A DNA stretch of 64,000 nucleotides from assembly GCF_010727605.1 (NCBI RefSeq), contig NZ_AP022568.1, positions 2,418,001 to 2,482,000 of the forward strand, given 5' to 3'. Positions 7,910-17,817 of the stretch are shown piece by piece. A program made the position numbers and the translations under genes. Origin of the DNA: Mycobacterium simiae. Its GTDB lineage: Bacteria > Actinomycetota > Actinomycetes > Mycobacteriales > Mycobacteriaceae. The first letter of the stretch is position 1. Each line of letters begins with the position of its first letter. The notes beneath the pieces were generated by a model, which ran no database searches, was not told where the DNA came from, and saw only the letters and a program-made list of their open reading frames with translations.

Positions 7910-10900
7910 CTATCCCAGCCCGCCAGCAATCGCGGTGACGCTGCGCCGCCAGCAGTGCGTCAGCCGGTCGATGTCGGACGCTGTGAACAGCGCCTCACTG
8001 AACAGCAGGCTGGTAACCAGTTGCGGCCCTTCCGACGTGCCACGCACGTGGGCGCTGACGTACAGAGCGAAACGCAGCGGCAGGTCCGGTTCGGCGGCCA
8101 CCGGCAATCCGTCGATGTCAGATCCCGTGAGCAATGACCAGGGCCGGTCGGTGGGGCCGGCGAGATCCAGGCGCCCCAAGTAGCTGAACATGATCTGCGG
8201 TTCCGCCGCGTTGCATAGCTCGGGAACACGGTTCACGTACCGAAGCAACCCGTAATCGAGGCCTTCGTAGGGGATCGCGGCTAGCTGCGTTACGACCGAG
8301 TCAAGCAACGCGCGCGCCGCTGCCTGGTCGCCCTCGGCCTGCTCGGTGGGTGCGGCCGGGGAGCCCGCCGGGAGCCGCACCGGAAAGGCCGTGGTGAACC
8401 AACCGACGGTGTTCGTGGTGTCGGTGCCCAACACGTCATCGAGGCGTCCGTGACCGTCAAGCGTGATCAGCGTTCCGGTGGCCGCGTCCTGTCCGCGTTC
8501 GCGCCGCCAATCGCTCACCGCCAATGTCAATGCGGCCAGCAGGAATTCATGCGGTCCGGCTTCTCGGGTAAGGCTGGCGAGCACCCGGCCGGTCTCGGCG
8601 ACCGGCGTCGCCACCTCCGCCACCTGCAAACTCGACCAGGTGTCCCGCGTCGGATCCGGATGCCGGGACCCCAACGCCGGATCGGGGCCACGCACCTGGC
8701 TGGCCCAATAGTCGCGCTGCGCCAGCACTTCCGGGGCCGACGCGCGCGCCCACATCAACTGCGACCAACGCCGGTAGGAAGTGAACTCGGGCAACGTCTT
8801 CGGCATCGCACCCAGTTGCAACGAGCTCCACGCCGCCGTGATATCACCCAGGATGGTATGCCAGGAGACGACGTCGACCGCTAGGTGGTGAATGGTGAGC
8901 AGCAACGCCTCACCGCTGCCGGCGCCGGTGAACCACACCGCGTGCAGCAGCGAGCCGGTACCCGGATCGATCTTGTCCATGATGCGCGGAGCGGCCTCGG
9001 AAATGACCGGACCGAGTGCGCGGTCGGCGGATAACTCGACACGGGTGAGGACGTCCGCGGCGGTGACCACACCGGGTTCACGAGTGAGCAAGCGCGGCCC
9101 TTCGGTCGTGTCGATCAGAACCGCGCGTAACGCATCGTGACCGTCGAGCAGCGTCTGCAACACGCATTCGACTGCCGCGGAGTCGATCTCGTCGGGCAGC
9201 CGAATCACAGCCGTATTGGTGAACCGCCGGTAGTTCCCGTACTCGAACAGCCAGGACACGATCGGCAGCGGGGGCACCATCCCGTATTCGGCGTCCGCAC
9301 GCGCCGGTTGCACGCCGGCCGCGTCAATCGCGACGGCGAGCTGGCGAATTGTCGCTGCTGCAAATACCATTCGGGGACTTATCGACAAACCGTGCCGTCG
9401 CAGTTCGTGTACCAGCGAAATCGCGAGGATGCTGTCCAATCCGAGGGAGAACAAGTCGTCATCAACGTGCGGCACCGCACCACAAAAATGTTTCGCTAAC
9501 GCTTCGCACAGCGTCCGCTCGGTGTCGGTGGACGCACCCGTTCCCTGCGTGACGCGAACGAGCGCCTCTTCGGCCCGGCGGTCCAGCGCGGCGACATCGA
9601 GCTTGCCGTTGCCAGTCACCGGGAGGCGGGGCAGCGCGAGGACCCGCGCCGGAACCATATGCGACGGCAGCTGCTCCCGCAGCACCGCACGCAATGCCGC
9701 TAGGTGATCGTCGCTTTCCAATTGTGCGACAACGAATCCGACCAATACCGCACTGCCGGCGCGGCGGACCACGGACACGGCCGCCTCACGCACCCCGGAC
9801 TGGGCGGTCAGTGCGGCCTCGACCTCGCCCAGCTCGACGCGATAGCCGCGAATCTTGACCTGACCGTCGTCGCGTCCCAGGAAGGCGAGCCCACCATGCG
9901 GTAGCCGACGCACCAGATCACCCGTGCGATACATCCGGCGTCCGCGGCGAAACGGGTCCGCCACGAACCGACTGGCGGTCATCGCGGAGCTGCCGACATA
10001 ACCTCGTGCCAGCTGGACGCCGGACAAATACAGCTCCCCGACGGCGCCACTGGGAACCGGGCGCAACGCCGGATCCAGCACATAGCAATGGGTTCCGGCG
10101 TTGGCGGTGCCGATGGTTGGTGCTTCGTGCTCCGTCACGACTGCCACCACTGCCTCGACCGTGGTTTCGGTGGGCCCGTAACAGTTGAAGATCGTGCCCG
10201 CGGACGACGACCGCAGCTGCTCCCACAGGGTGGTGTTGATCGCTTCGCCGCCCAGGGCCAGGACCGGTAGTGCACGCCGTAACAGCCCGGCGGCCCGAAG
10301 TTGCACGAACATCGACGGGGTGGTGTCGATCATGTCGATCTGGTGATCGGCCAGGCCGTGCACAAGTCGATCCGCGTCACGCATCTCGTCCGCGTCGAAC
10401 AGATGCACCCGATGGCCGTCGAGCAGCCCGACCATCGGCTGCCACGAAGCATCGAAGCTCAACGACCAGGTGTGGGCGATGCACAGCGAGCGGCCCAGGC
10501 GCGCCGATACCGGGCGGTACACCCGGTCGCGGTGGTCGGCGAAGAAGGCCAGCACCGCGCCGTTGGTGCCGACGACGCCCTTCGGTTCGCCGGTCGATCC
10601 GGAGGTGAATATGACGTAGCTACTGTGGTCCGGGTCGCGCTGAACCGTCGGTGCAACGGCGGGCCGTCGCGAAACACGCTCGGCCACAGCCTCATCGTCG
10701 ATGGCCAAGACGGGTGTGCGCGGGCCGACCAGCTCGACATGGCCCCCCTCGGTGATCGCCAAGACGGGTTGCGCCTGCCGAAAGATGGCTTCGATGCGGG
10801 TGGGCGGGAGCGTGACATCCACGGGCACATACGCCGCGCCGGCCCCGAGCACGGCCAGGATCGCCACGATCGACCGCGCCGAGCGGGGAAGCACCAGCGC

Positions 10901-12424
10901 CACCACCGATTCCGGACCCACTCCCCGCTGTGCCAGCTCCGCTGCCAGTCGGCAGGCGCGCCCATGCAATTCCGCGTAGGTGTACCGTTCGGAAGCGCCG
11001 GCGGACACGGCGACGGCGTCGGGTACCGTGCGAACCTGTCGTTCGAACATCTCCCAGATCGAGTTAGCGACGGGAACCGGTTGCGCCGCAAGATCCCTCA
11101 ATTGCGCGCGCTCGGCCGGGGTGAGCACGTCGAGCAGAGTCGGGGTGCCCTCGCCGATGTCGGGGAGTTGACGCAGCACGGCAACCATTCGTGCGCAGAT
11201 TTCCGCGGCGGGCAGAGTCGGCAGCGCTTCCTGAATCGCCTCGACGACTACCACCAGTGTGTCGCCTGCCAGGTGCGACACCCCGGTCAACGGGTAGTGC
11301 GTCAGGCTCTCCATCTGCACCGGGCAGAAGCGGGCACCGTCGGGTGTGGTGATCGGCTGGATCGCCTGATCGATCGGTGCGTTTTCGAACACGAACAATG
11401 TGTCGAAAAGCATTCCGCCACCGTGTGCACGTTGCAGGTCGGACAGGCCCACATAGCCGATGTCGCGCATTGCTGAGAGCTCACGCTGTAGTTGTGCGCA
11501 CTGCTCCACGACGGGAGTCTGGTCACTTACCCGGTGCACGACCGGCACGGTGTTGATGAACAGCCCCACCATGGTCTCGACGCCGGGGAGATCTTCGGGA
11601 CGTCCGGAAACGATGGTGCCGAATACGACATCACGACGACCGCTGAGCCGGGCGAGCACGACGGCCCACGCGAACAACACCGCGGTGTTGAGGGTGAGGC
11701 CGTTTCGGGCCGCCCACTGCCGCAGCCGGCTGGTGTCGGCCGGGGACAGCAGCAGTCCGGTCTTCTCCGGTATCGCGGTGCCCGCCGCCACCGCCTTCTC
11801 GGCCATGATCAACGGCCCGGAGACGCTCGCCAGATACTCTTGCCACCTGGCCAGCACGGCCCCTATGTCCTGTTGGGCTAACCAGACGAGGTAGTCGCGG
11901 TAGGGACGGGCGGGGGGTAGCGCCGACAGGGATCCGCCGGCACGATAGACGGCCAGCATCTCGGTGAAGAACACGGCGAGCGCCCAGCCGTCGACCAGGA
12001 TGTGGTGTGCGGTGAGAATCATCCGGCGCCGCGTCTGGCCGGGCACGGTCAGCATGACGATGCGCAGCGCCGGTCCGCGGCTCAAGTCGAAGGGGCGATG
12101 CCGTTCCGAGCGGGCGATGCGGTCGAATTCCGCTGCCGTCGCAGTTCTTTCGAACCATGGGAACTCTGCTGCGGCAGGAATGATCTGTACGGGCTTGGGC
12201 ACACCGTGATCCCAGAATGCGGCGCGCAGATTCGGGTGCCGTTGCAGCATCGCTTGCGCGCTGCGGCGCAGTAGCTCAAGGTCCACCTGCCCGTCGACGT
12301 CGAACTCGAACTGCATCGTGTAGAGGTCGACGCTGTCCTCGGACAGCCGATACAGCGCGAACAGCCCTTGCTGCAGCGGGCTGAGGGCAAGGACATCCTC
12401 GATCGACGGCGGGGCTAGCGTCAC
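7910..12424 (-). CDS. mbtF: MbtF-like nonribosomal peptide synthetase (C-A-PCP-E)
   Basis: About 1504 residues. The condensation domain has HHILVDG near residue 140. The adenylation domain shows YVIFTSGSTGEPKG, CYGPTETT, YRTGDLV and GNGKLD. The carrier site is SLGLDSI, a slight change from the usual LGGDS/LGGHS. A terminal condensation/epimerisation-type domain has HHLAVDVVSWHTILGD. By hand alignment to GrsA the specificity pocket reads D-A-Q-D-A-G-C-V-E; two acids in it suit a basic side chain such as lysine or a derivative (inference). Length and domain order match mycobactin MbtF, which adds the terminal lysine caprolactam. The GTG at 12424, behind GAGG and 7 bp after the MbtE-like stop, is preferred over an overlapping ATG at 12475. 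The symbol marks family likeness; orthology is unproven. Confidence 0.88.
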   Translation of the reverse strand: MTLAPPSIEDVLALSPLQQGLFALYRLSEDSVDLYTMQFEFDVDGQVDLELLRRSAQAMLQRHPNLRAAFWDHGVPKPVQIIPAAAEFPWFERTATAAEFDRIARSERHRPFDLSRGPALRIVMLTVPGQTRRRMILTAHHILVDGWALAVFFTEMLAVYRAGGSLSALPPARPYRDYLVWLAQQDIGAVLARWQEYLASVSGPLIMAEKAVAAGTAIPEKTGLLLSPADTSRLRQWAARNGLTLNTAVLFAWAVVLARLSGRRDVVFGTIVSGRPEDLPGVETMVGLFINTVPVVHRVSDQTPVVEQCAQLQRELSAMRDIGYVGLSDLQRAHGGGMLFDTLFVFENAPIDQAIQPITTPDGARFCPVQMESLTHYPLTGVSHLAGDTLVVVVEAIQEALPTLPAAEICARMVAVLRQLPDIGEGTPTLLDVLTPAERAQLRDLAAQPVPVANSIWEMFERQVRTVPDAVAVSAGASERYTYAELHGRACRLAAELAQRGVGPESVVALVLPRSARSIVAILAVLGAGAAYVPVDVTLPPTRIEAIFRQAQPVLAITEGGHVELVGPRTPVLAIDDEAVAERVSRRPAVAPTVQRDPDHSSYVIFTSGSTGEPKGVVGTNGAVLAFFADHRDRVYRPVSARLGRSLCIAHTWSLSFDASWQPMVGLLDGHRVHLFDADEMRDADRLVHGLADHQIDMIDTTPSMFVQLRAAGLLRRALPVLALGGEAINTTLWEQLRSSSAGTIFNCYGPTETTVEAVVAVVTEHEAPTIGTANAGTHCYVLDPALRPVPSGAVGELYLSGVQLARGYVGSSAMTASRFVADPFRRGRRMYRTGDLVRRLPHGGLAFLGRDDGQVKIRGYRVELGEVEAALTAQSGVREAAVSVVRRAGSAVLVGFVVAQLESDDHLAALRAVLREQLPSHMVPARVLALPRLPVTGNGKLDVAALDRRAEEALVRVTQGTGASTDTERTLCEALAKHFCGAVPHVDDDLFSLGLDSILAISLVHELRRHGLSISPRMVFAAATIRQLAVAIDAAGVQPARADAEYGMVPPLPIVSWLFEYGNYRRFTNTAVIRLPDEIDSAAVECVLQTLLDGHDALRAVLIDTTEGPRLLTREPGVVTAADVLTRVELSADRALGPVISEAAPRIMDKIDPGTGSLLHAVWFTGAGSGEALLLTIHHLAVDVVSWHTILGDITAAWSSLQLGAMPKTLPEFTSYRRWSQLMWARASAPEVLAQRDYWASQVRGPDPALGSRHPDPTRDTWSSLQVAEVATPVAETGRVLASLTREAGPHEFLLAALTLAVSDWRRERGQDAATGTLITLDGHGRLDDVLGTDTTNTVGWFTTAFPVRLPAGSPAAPTEQAEGDQAAARALLDSVVTQLAAIPYEGLDYGLLRYVNRVPELCNAAEPQIMFSYLGRLDLAGPTDRPWSLLTGSDIDGLPVAAEPDLPLRFALYVSAHVRGTSEGPQLVTSLLFSEALFTASDIDRLTHCWRRSVTAIAGGLG

Positions 12425-12431
12425 TCGAGCC

Positions 12432-15400
12432 TCATTGACGATTCTCCCAGGCCGCGGTGAGGTCAGCCAACGCATCGGCGCTCAGGCCCGACGTGCTCAT
12501 CGGCGTGTAGTCGCCACCGAGTGGCGAGTCCGCCTGCGCGGCAGGGGAATCTGTCGTCGCATCGACGGCTGCGGCCAGCTCACCGATCGTTGCGTGCTCG
12601 AACACCATGGCGGGGGTCAGGGCCAGTCCGCGCTCGATGACTCGTGCCGACCACTTGATCGAGATGATGCTGTCTCCCCCGAGCGCGAAGAAGTTGTCGG
12701 CCGCCGCCACGCCGCTGATTTCCAGGAGTTCTTCGAGCACCTCGATCAGGACTTCCTCGGTTTCTACGGCAGCCCGGATGATCGGTTGTGACGGCTCGCC
12801 GACCTTGGGTGTCGGTGCGGCGCGCAGCCGATCCAGTTCGGCGTCCGGCAACAGCTCCAGCGTCGACACCGAGGCGTCGGGTGTCGTCGCGAAGGCCTCG
12901 ATTGCGGCATGCACTGCATCGGCGATGAGCGCGACGGTTGCGGGGCGGTAGAGGTCGGCGTTGCCGACGACCCGCACGTCAAGGTCCCCATCGGCGGTCA
13001 CATTCATTGCGACGTCCAGATCCAACAGCGAGACGTCGAACTCCGAGCGCAGCGGGACAATCGTGGTTCCGCCTTCTTCGGTGAGGTCACGCTGCGCCAG
13101 TGTCCAGGCGTCGCCGTGGAAGTGAAGCATGTTCTGAAACAACGGGTTACGCGATCGCGCGCGGGGCGGGTTGATCGCCTCGACCAGTCGCGCGATGGGT
13201 ACTTCCTGGTGTGCGAACGCGTCGAGCACCGCGTCGCGGCTACGCATGATGACCTCGCGCAGCGAGGGCGCACCGGACAGATCGGTACGCAGTACCACCA
13301 CGTTGGCGAACAACCCGATCACATTGACCGTGCCGGGGTCGACCCGGGCCGCCACCGGAGTGCCAACGGCGATATCGTTGCCGCCGCCGAGCTTGTGCAG
13401 CACTACCGCGAGCACGGCCTGATAGACCATGAACTCGGTGGCGCTGCTGTGCTCGGCGAGTGCGGCAAGGGCTGCCCGGCGCGCCGCCGGCACCGTCACT
13501 TCGGACACTGCTGCGCGCCGGCCGAGCACCGGTGGCCGGACGTGGTCGAGTGCCACCGAGGTCTCCTCCGGCAGACCGGCCAACGCGTCGCGCCAGTACG
13601 CCAGTTCGGCTTGTCCCCATTCGCTTGCCGCGTCGAAGGCTCGGTGCTGCCAAAGTACGTAGTCGGCGTACTGGATCGGTAGCGGATCCCACTCCGGGGC
13701 TGTGCATTTCAGCTGCGCGCGGTATGCGACAGTGAGGTCTTGCAGCACGATCCGCAGTGAGGCGTGGTCGATGATGATGTGGTGCGCCAGCAACAGCAGC
13801 ACATGCCGATGCGGGTCGAGCGCCACCAGCGTTGCCCGAATCAACGGTTCGGACTCCAGCTTGAACGCGTACCGGCACAGCTCGGCCACCGTCTGATCGA
13901 GTGCGGTCGCGTCGACCGCGGTGACGGGTAGTTGCAGTTCCCTCGTCGGGCATGCCGATTGGTATGGCATGCCCTGGTGCTCCTGGATGTTCATGCGCAG
14001 CGACTCATGCCGGCTCACTACGTCGTTGAGCGCGGCGTTGAGTGCGACGGTGTCGAGCGGGCCCTCGATTCGAAGCCCGATCGCAATGTTCAGGCCGGCG
14101 CTCGGGCCTTCCATTCGGTATTGAAACCACATGGCAAGCTGGGAGTAGGACAGCGGGAGACGTTCCGGCCGAACGCATTCGACGACCGCCGGTCGCTGCG
14201 ACCGGGGCTCGGCGACGATGTCGTCGTCGTCGAGCTCGTCCAGGTCGATGTCGTAGTCGGCGAGAAACTGTGCGACGAGTGTCTCCGCTAACCCGGCTGG
14301 GGTCGGCGAGTCGAACACGGCGCGGACGCTCAGCTCAATACCGAACTCGGCGCGGATCTGTGCGATCAGCCTGGCCGCCAACAGTGAATGACCGCCCAAC
14401 TGAAAGAACGAATCCTGCGCGCCGACTCGCTCGCAGTCGAACAGCCGGGCGAAGATGGCACAGACCCGACGTTCGGTCGGTGTCACCGGCGCGTGGTAGC
14501 TCGATGCAGTGATGGGTGTGGGTGCGGGCAGCGCCCGCTTATCCAGTTTGCCGCTGTTGGTCAGCGGAATGTCGGTGATCACCCCGAATGCGCTGGGCAC
14601 CATGTATTCCGGCAGTGCCGAGGCGGCGAACTCGCGTATCTCGTCGAGATCGACGTCGATGAAGGTGTGCGCGGGTGCCTCCGCCGCCACGGGCACCACG
14701 TAAGCCGCGAGCGCGCGGCCGACGACCGTCTCCTGCGCGACAACCAGGCAATGCCGCACGGCCGGGTGGGCCGCGATCACGGACTCGATTTCGCCCAGCT
14801 CGATCCGATAGCCCCGGATCTTGACCTGCTCGTCGGCCCGGCCGATGAACTCGATGACGCCAGAGCTACTGCGGCGTACCAGATCGCCCGTCCGGTACAA
14901 CCGCATTCCTGGGTTGAATGGGTCCGCGACAAACCGCTCGGCGGTCAACCCGGGCTGGTTCAGATAGCCGCGTGCCAGTTGCACTCCGCCGAGGTAGAGT
15001 TCACCGATCACGCCCGCGGGCACTAGCTGTAATTCGGTGTCCAACACATAGGCGAAGACATTGCGATTGGGAACACCGATCGGAACCACGCCGACCCCCT
15101 GCGGCCCCTCGACCGGCATGTGGGTGGCGCAGACGACGGCCTCGGTGGGTCCATAGTGATTGCGCAGCTCGGCGTCGAAGTGTCGGGTGAACATGTCGGC
15201 CACCTCGCCGGACAGCGGCTCGCCGCCGACTGCCATGTGCCGCAGGCTATTCCACACGGCGGGCTCCGGGAGCAGCAGCAACACGTTCAGCATCGAGGGC
15301 ACCATTTGCAACACGGTGATGTGGTGGCGGTCCATCAATTCGGCGACATAGGGCATGTCGCCGAACGCGTCGGGCTTGGGCACGACCAGCTTCGCGCCGA

Positions 15401-17465
15401 ACGCGAGCGCGCCGAAGATCTCCGCTAGCGAGGCATCAAAGCTCACCGAAATCCATTGCAATGCAACGTCTTCGGGTGTCAGCGTCCATTCGGTGAAGAA
15501 GCTGTACAGGTGCTCGGCGAGGGCACGGTGCGAAACCGCCACGCCCTTGGGCAGGCCGGTAGACCCGGAGGTGTAGATCACGTACGCCAGGTGGTCGGGA
15601 CGTACTGGATGAGTCCGGTCGGCGTCGGTGAGCGCGGTGTCCGACAGCTGTCCCGCCGCCCGTTCAGCGGCATCGAACTCCTCGGGCCCGATGACCACAC
15701 GCGGCGCGGCGTCGGCGACGAAGTATTCGATGCGATCGGGTGGGTTGGCCGGGTCGATCGGCAGATACGCGGCACCAGCCTTCAAGACCGCCAGTACGGC
15801 GACCATGAACTCGACCGACGTCGTCATGCGCAGTCCGATGATGTCGTCGGCGCCGATTCCCTGCGCAATCAGCCAGCGGGCCAGTCGATTCGCCCGGCTG
15901 TGCAGCTGTTGGTAGGTCAGTTGGCCATTGTCGGAGATCAGCGCGACCGCCGTTGGCATGGCGGTCGCGACAGCGTCGAGTAGCGCCACCATGGTGGTGG
16001 CGGGCGGGTCGACACGCTCGCCCTGGGATTGTGCGAGGACGGCGGCCAGCTCCCCCGTGCCGAACAGATCCAAAGTCGCCAGCCGTCGACCCGGCTCGCG
16101 CACGGCGTTGTCGAGCAGCCGAAGGTAGTGGGCCTGCATCTGCTCGACGAGTTCGGTTGCCAGGACGTCCGTCTGGTACTCGAATTCGAGGAACACGCCA
16201 TCGGTGTCGAGCACCACCGCGACGGCGAGTGGAACCTGCGTGGTTACCGCGGGTACCTGCAGTTGCCGCACGGTGATTCCGTCGAGCGCCAGCTCGTTCA
16301 CGCTTTTGCGCCAGCTGAAACCCAGCCGGACCAGTTGATCGGTGCCGCCGGCGCCGGATGCCCGTTGCGGGTTGAGCTCCCGAACTAACAGCTCGATGCC
16401 CACCGACTGGTGGGCGAAGCCGCCCAGGCAGGTTTCCCGGACAGCGCCGACCAGCGAAGCGAACGTGTCCGATGGCTTCGGCGCGATCCGCAGCAGCAAG
16501 GTGTTCCCGAAATAGCCGATGGCCTGCTCGGCCGCCGCGCTGCGCTCGGTTACCGGTACCGATACGACGAAGTCCGACGCGCCGGTGTAGCGCCGCACCA
16601 GCACACCGAAGGTCGCCAACAGCACCATGAACGGGGTGGCGGAGTGACTGCGGCCGAAGTCCTCGACCCGGGTGAACAGCTCCGCGGGCAGCATGCGGGT
16701 TCGACTGTCCGCGCGTTTGGACGGATGCGCCGCCGGCGGGCTGCTTCCAGCGCCCGGCAGCTCCAGCGGTTCGGGTAGTGGCCGTAGGGTTTTGCGCCAG
16801 TAGCTGAGGTCGTCATCGGACACCGCGGCCGAATTCCCGAGAACTTCGACGGCGACAAACTGGGGCGCCGGGACGGTCAGCTGACTACCGTTGTAGGCCG
16901 CGCCCAGCTCGTGCAGAAAGACAGCCCACGAGTCGTCGTCCCAACAGATGTGGTGTACGACGAGCAGCAGGACAAAGTCGCGGTCGCCCAGACGTCCAAG
17001 AGTTATCCGCAGCGGCAGTTCGTTCGCCAGGTCGAAAGGTTGGCCGAATTCGCGTCGCGCCGCCTCGGCGAGGTCGGAGTCGGCGAGGTCGGTCCAATCG
17101 CGCACTTGGCACGGGACCTCGACGTCGTCGGCGAATGTTTGGTAAGGCTCGCCATCGGCATCCACTCCATAGGTGGTGCGCAGGATCCCGTGGCGTGCAA
17201 CGACATTGCTCACCGCTGCCGATAGCCGCGGTTGGTCCACTGCGCCCGTCAGCCGGTAGGCGACCCCAATATTGAAGGCGCTCCCGGTGGGGTCCATGGC
17301 CTGCAGGAACCACATCCGCAACTGGCCCGGCGACAGCCGGTAGCGTTCGCCGGGCACGGGTTGCCGGGGTGGCGCCGGGCTCGTCGCAGCCAAGCCATTC
17401 TCGGTGATCCGCCGCCGCAGGAGTTCGAGTCGTTTCTCCTGGAGCACCTTGGCCTCGTCCGCCAC
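12432..17465 (-). CDS. mbtE: MbtE-like nonribosomal peptide synthetase (C-A-PCP-C-PCP)
   Basis: The 1677-residue protein is nearly the length of M. tuberculosis MbtE. Domains in order: condensation (HHICWDD at 171-177), adenylation about 490-980 (YTSGSTGLPKG 631-641, HYGPTEAVV 770-778, YRTGD 857-861, SGKLDK 971-976), carrier with LGGHS (Ser1027), a second condensation domain with HHIIIDH, and a C-terminal carrier with LGGDS. The last condensation-carrier pair has no adenylation domain, so that carrier must be loaded in trans or receive a chain. The hand-aligned specificity residues are D-A-A-Q-A-G-H-V-C, which I cannot assign to a substrate. A GTG start at 17465 opens a leftward operon with the MbtF-like and SagB-like genes, behind a shared iron-box promoter. 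Confidence 0.9.
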   Translation of the reverse strand: MADEAKVLQEKRLELLRRRITENGLAATSPAPPRQPVPGERYRLSPGQLRMWFLQAMDPTGSAFNIGVAYRLTGAVDQPRLSAAVSNVVARHGILRTTYGVDADGEPYQTFADDVEVPCQVRDWTDLADSDLAEAARREFGQPFDLANELPLRITLGRLGDRDFVLLLVVHHICWDDDSWAVFLHELGAAYNGSQLTVPAPQFVAVEVLGNSAAVSDDDLSYWRKTLRPLPEPLELPGAGSSPPAAHPSKRADSRTRMLPAELFTRVEDFGRSHSATPFMVLLATFGVLVRRYTGASDFVVSVPVTERSAAAEQAIGYFGNTLLLRIAPKPSDTFASLVGAVRETCLGGFAHQSVGIELLVRELNPQRASGAGGTDQLVRLGFSWRKSVNELALDGITVRQLQVPAVTTQVPLAVAVVLDTDGVFLEFEYQTDVLATELVEQMQAHYLRLLDNAVREPGRRLATLDLFGTGELAAVLAQSQGERVDPPATTMVALLDAVATAMPTAVALISDNGQLTYQQLHSRANRLARWLIAQGIGADDIIGLRMTTSVEFMVAVLAVLKAGAAYLPIDPANPPDRIEYFVADAAPRVVIGPEEFDAAERAAGQLSDTALTDADRTHPVRPDHLAYVIYTSGSTGLPKGVAVSHRALAEHLYSFFTEWTLTPEDVALQWISVSFDASLAEIFGALAFGAKLVVPKPDAFGDMPYVAELMDRHHITVLQMVPSMLNVLLLLPEPAVWNSLRHMAVGGEPLSGEVADMFTRHFDAELRNHYGPTEAVVCATHMPVEGPQGVGVVPIGVPNRNVFAYVLDTELQLVPAGVIGELYLGGVQLARGYLNQPGLTAERFVADPFNPGMRLYRTGDLVRRSSSGVIEFIGRADEQVKIRGYRIELGEIESVIAAHPAVRHCLVVAQETVVGRALAAYVVPVAAEAPAHTFIDVDLDEIREFAASALPEYMVPSAFGVITDIPLTNSGKLDKRALPAPTPITASSYHAPVTPTERRVCAIFARLFDCERVGAQDSFFQLGGHSLLAARLIAQIRAEFGIELSVRAVFDSPTPAGLAETLVAQFLADYDIDLDELDDDDIVAEPRSQRPAVVECVRPERLPLSYSQLAMWFQYRMEGPSAGLNIAIGLRIEGPLDTVALNAALNDVVSRHESLRMNIQEHQGMPYQSACPTRELQLPVTAVDATALDQTVAELCRYAFKLESEPLIRATLVALDPHRHVLLLLAHHIIIDHASLRIVLQDLTVAYRAQLKCTAPEWDPLPIQYADYVLWQHRAFDAASEWGQAELAYWRDALAGLPEETSVALDHVRPPVLGRRAAVSEVTVPAARRAALAALAEHSSATEFMVYQAVLAVVLHKLGGGNDIAVGTPVAARVDPGTVNVIGLFANVVVLRTDLSGAPSLREVIMRSRDAVLDAFAHQEVPIARLVEAINPPRARSRNPLFQNMLHFHGDAWTLAQRDLTEEGGTTIVPLRSEFDVSLLDLDVAMNVTADGDLDVRVVGNADLYRPATVALIADAVHAAIEAFATTPDASVSTLELLPDAELDRLRAAPTPKVGEPSQPIIRAAVETEEVLIEVLEELLEISGVAAADNFFALGGDSIISIKWSARVIERGLALTPAMVFEHATIGELAAAVDATTDSPAAQADSPLGGDYTPMSTSGLSADALADLTAAWENRQ

Positions 17466-17817
17466 GACTTACTTCACTCTCCGTTCATCGGCGAGAGCCG
17501 CCGCCGGTCCCGGCCGGGGCGCCCGAGCGATTCGAGTTGGCACGATGCTTGGTCGGCGATCATCCGAACGACACAACGTGCATTCCACATCCTCCAAACC
17601 TCATCCGCGGCGGGATGATGCGGCCTTCTCGCAACGGGTCGCGGCCTGAAGTTATGTTAGCCTTCGCTACGTTATCGTCTCGCGGACGCCCGCGGAACGG
17701 AGACCGGCCGGCCGGACGCTCGGTGCATGCACACGCCGGGGCAGTCGGGCCTTGGCAAGGCCGCCGGCGCGCACGCTCCGCACGCCCCCGGGCGGGATGA
17801 CAGGATCGAGGTGGTAC
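17466..17817. promoter_or_regulatory. Divergent promoter region of the NRPS and thioesterase/PKS arms
   Basis: This 352-bp gap lies between the leftward NRPS start (17465) and the rightward thioesterase start (17818). It contains the IdeR-like box at 17652-17670 and the AT-richest bases of the locus around it. The thioesterase ribosome site GAGGTGG is at 17808-17814. A longer thioesterase frame from an ATG at 17752 is possible but adds only Arg/Pro-rich residues. Confidence 0.7.
17652..17670. promoter_or_regulatory. IdeR-type iron box
   Basis: TTATGTTAGCCTTCGCTAC matches the mycobacterial IdeR/DtxR consensus TTAGGTTAGGCTAACCTAA at 14 of 19 positions, allowing either G or C at the palindrome centre. 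The left half is nearly perfect (TTA-GTTAG) and the right half keeps CTA. It sits midway between divergent siderophore-type operons, where IdeR with Fe2+ would repress both arms and iron starvation would induce them. The match was counted by hand. Confidence 0.7.

Noticed and set aside
10301..11476. 391-codon forward frame inside the MbtF-like NRPS
   Set aside because: Antisense to conserved condensation and adenylation motifs; no recognisable protein.
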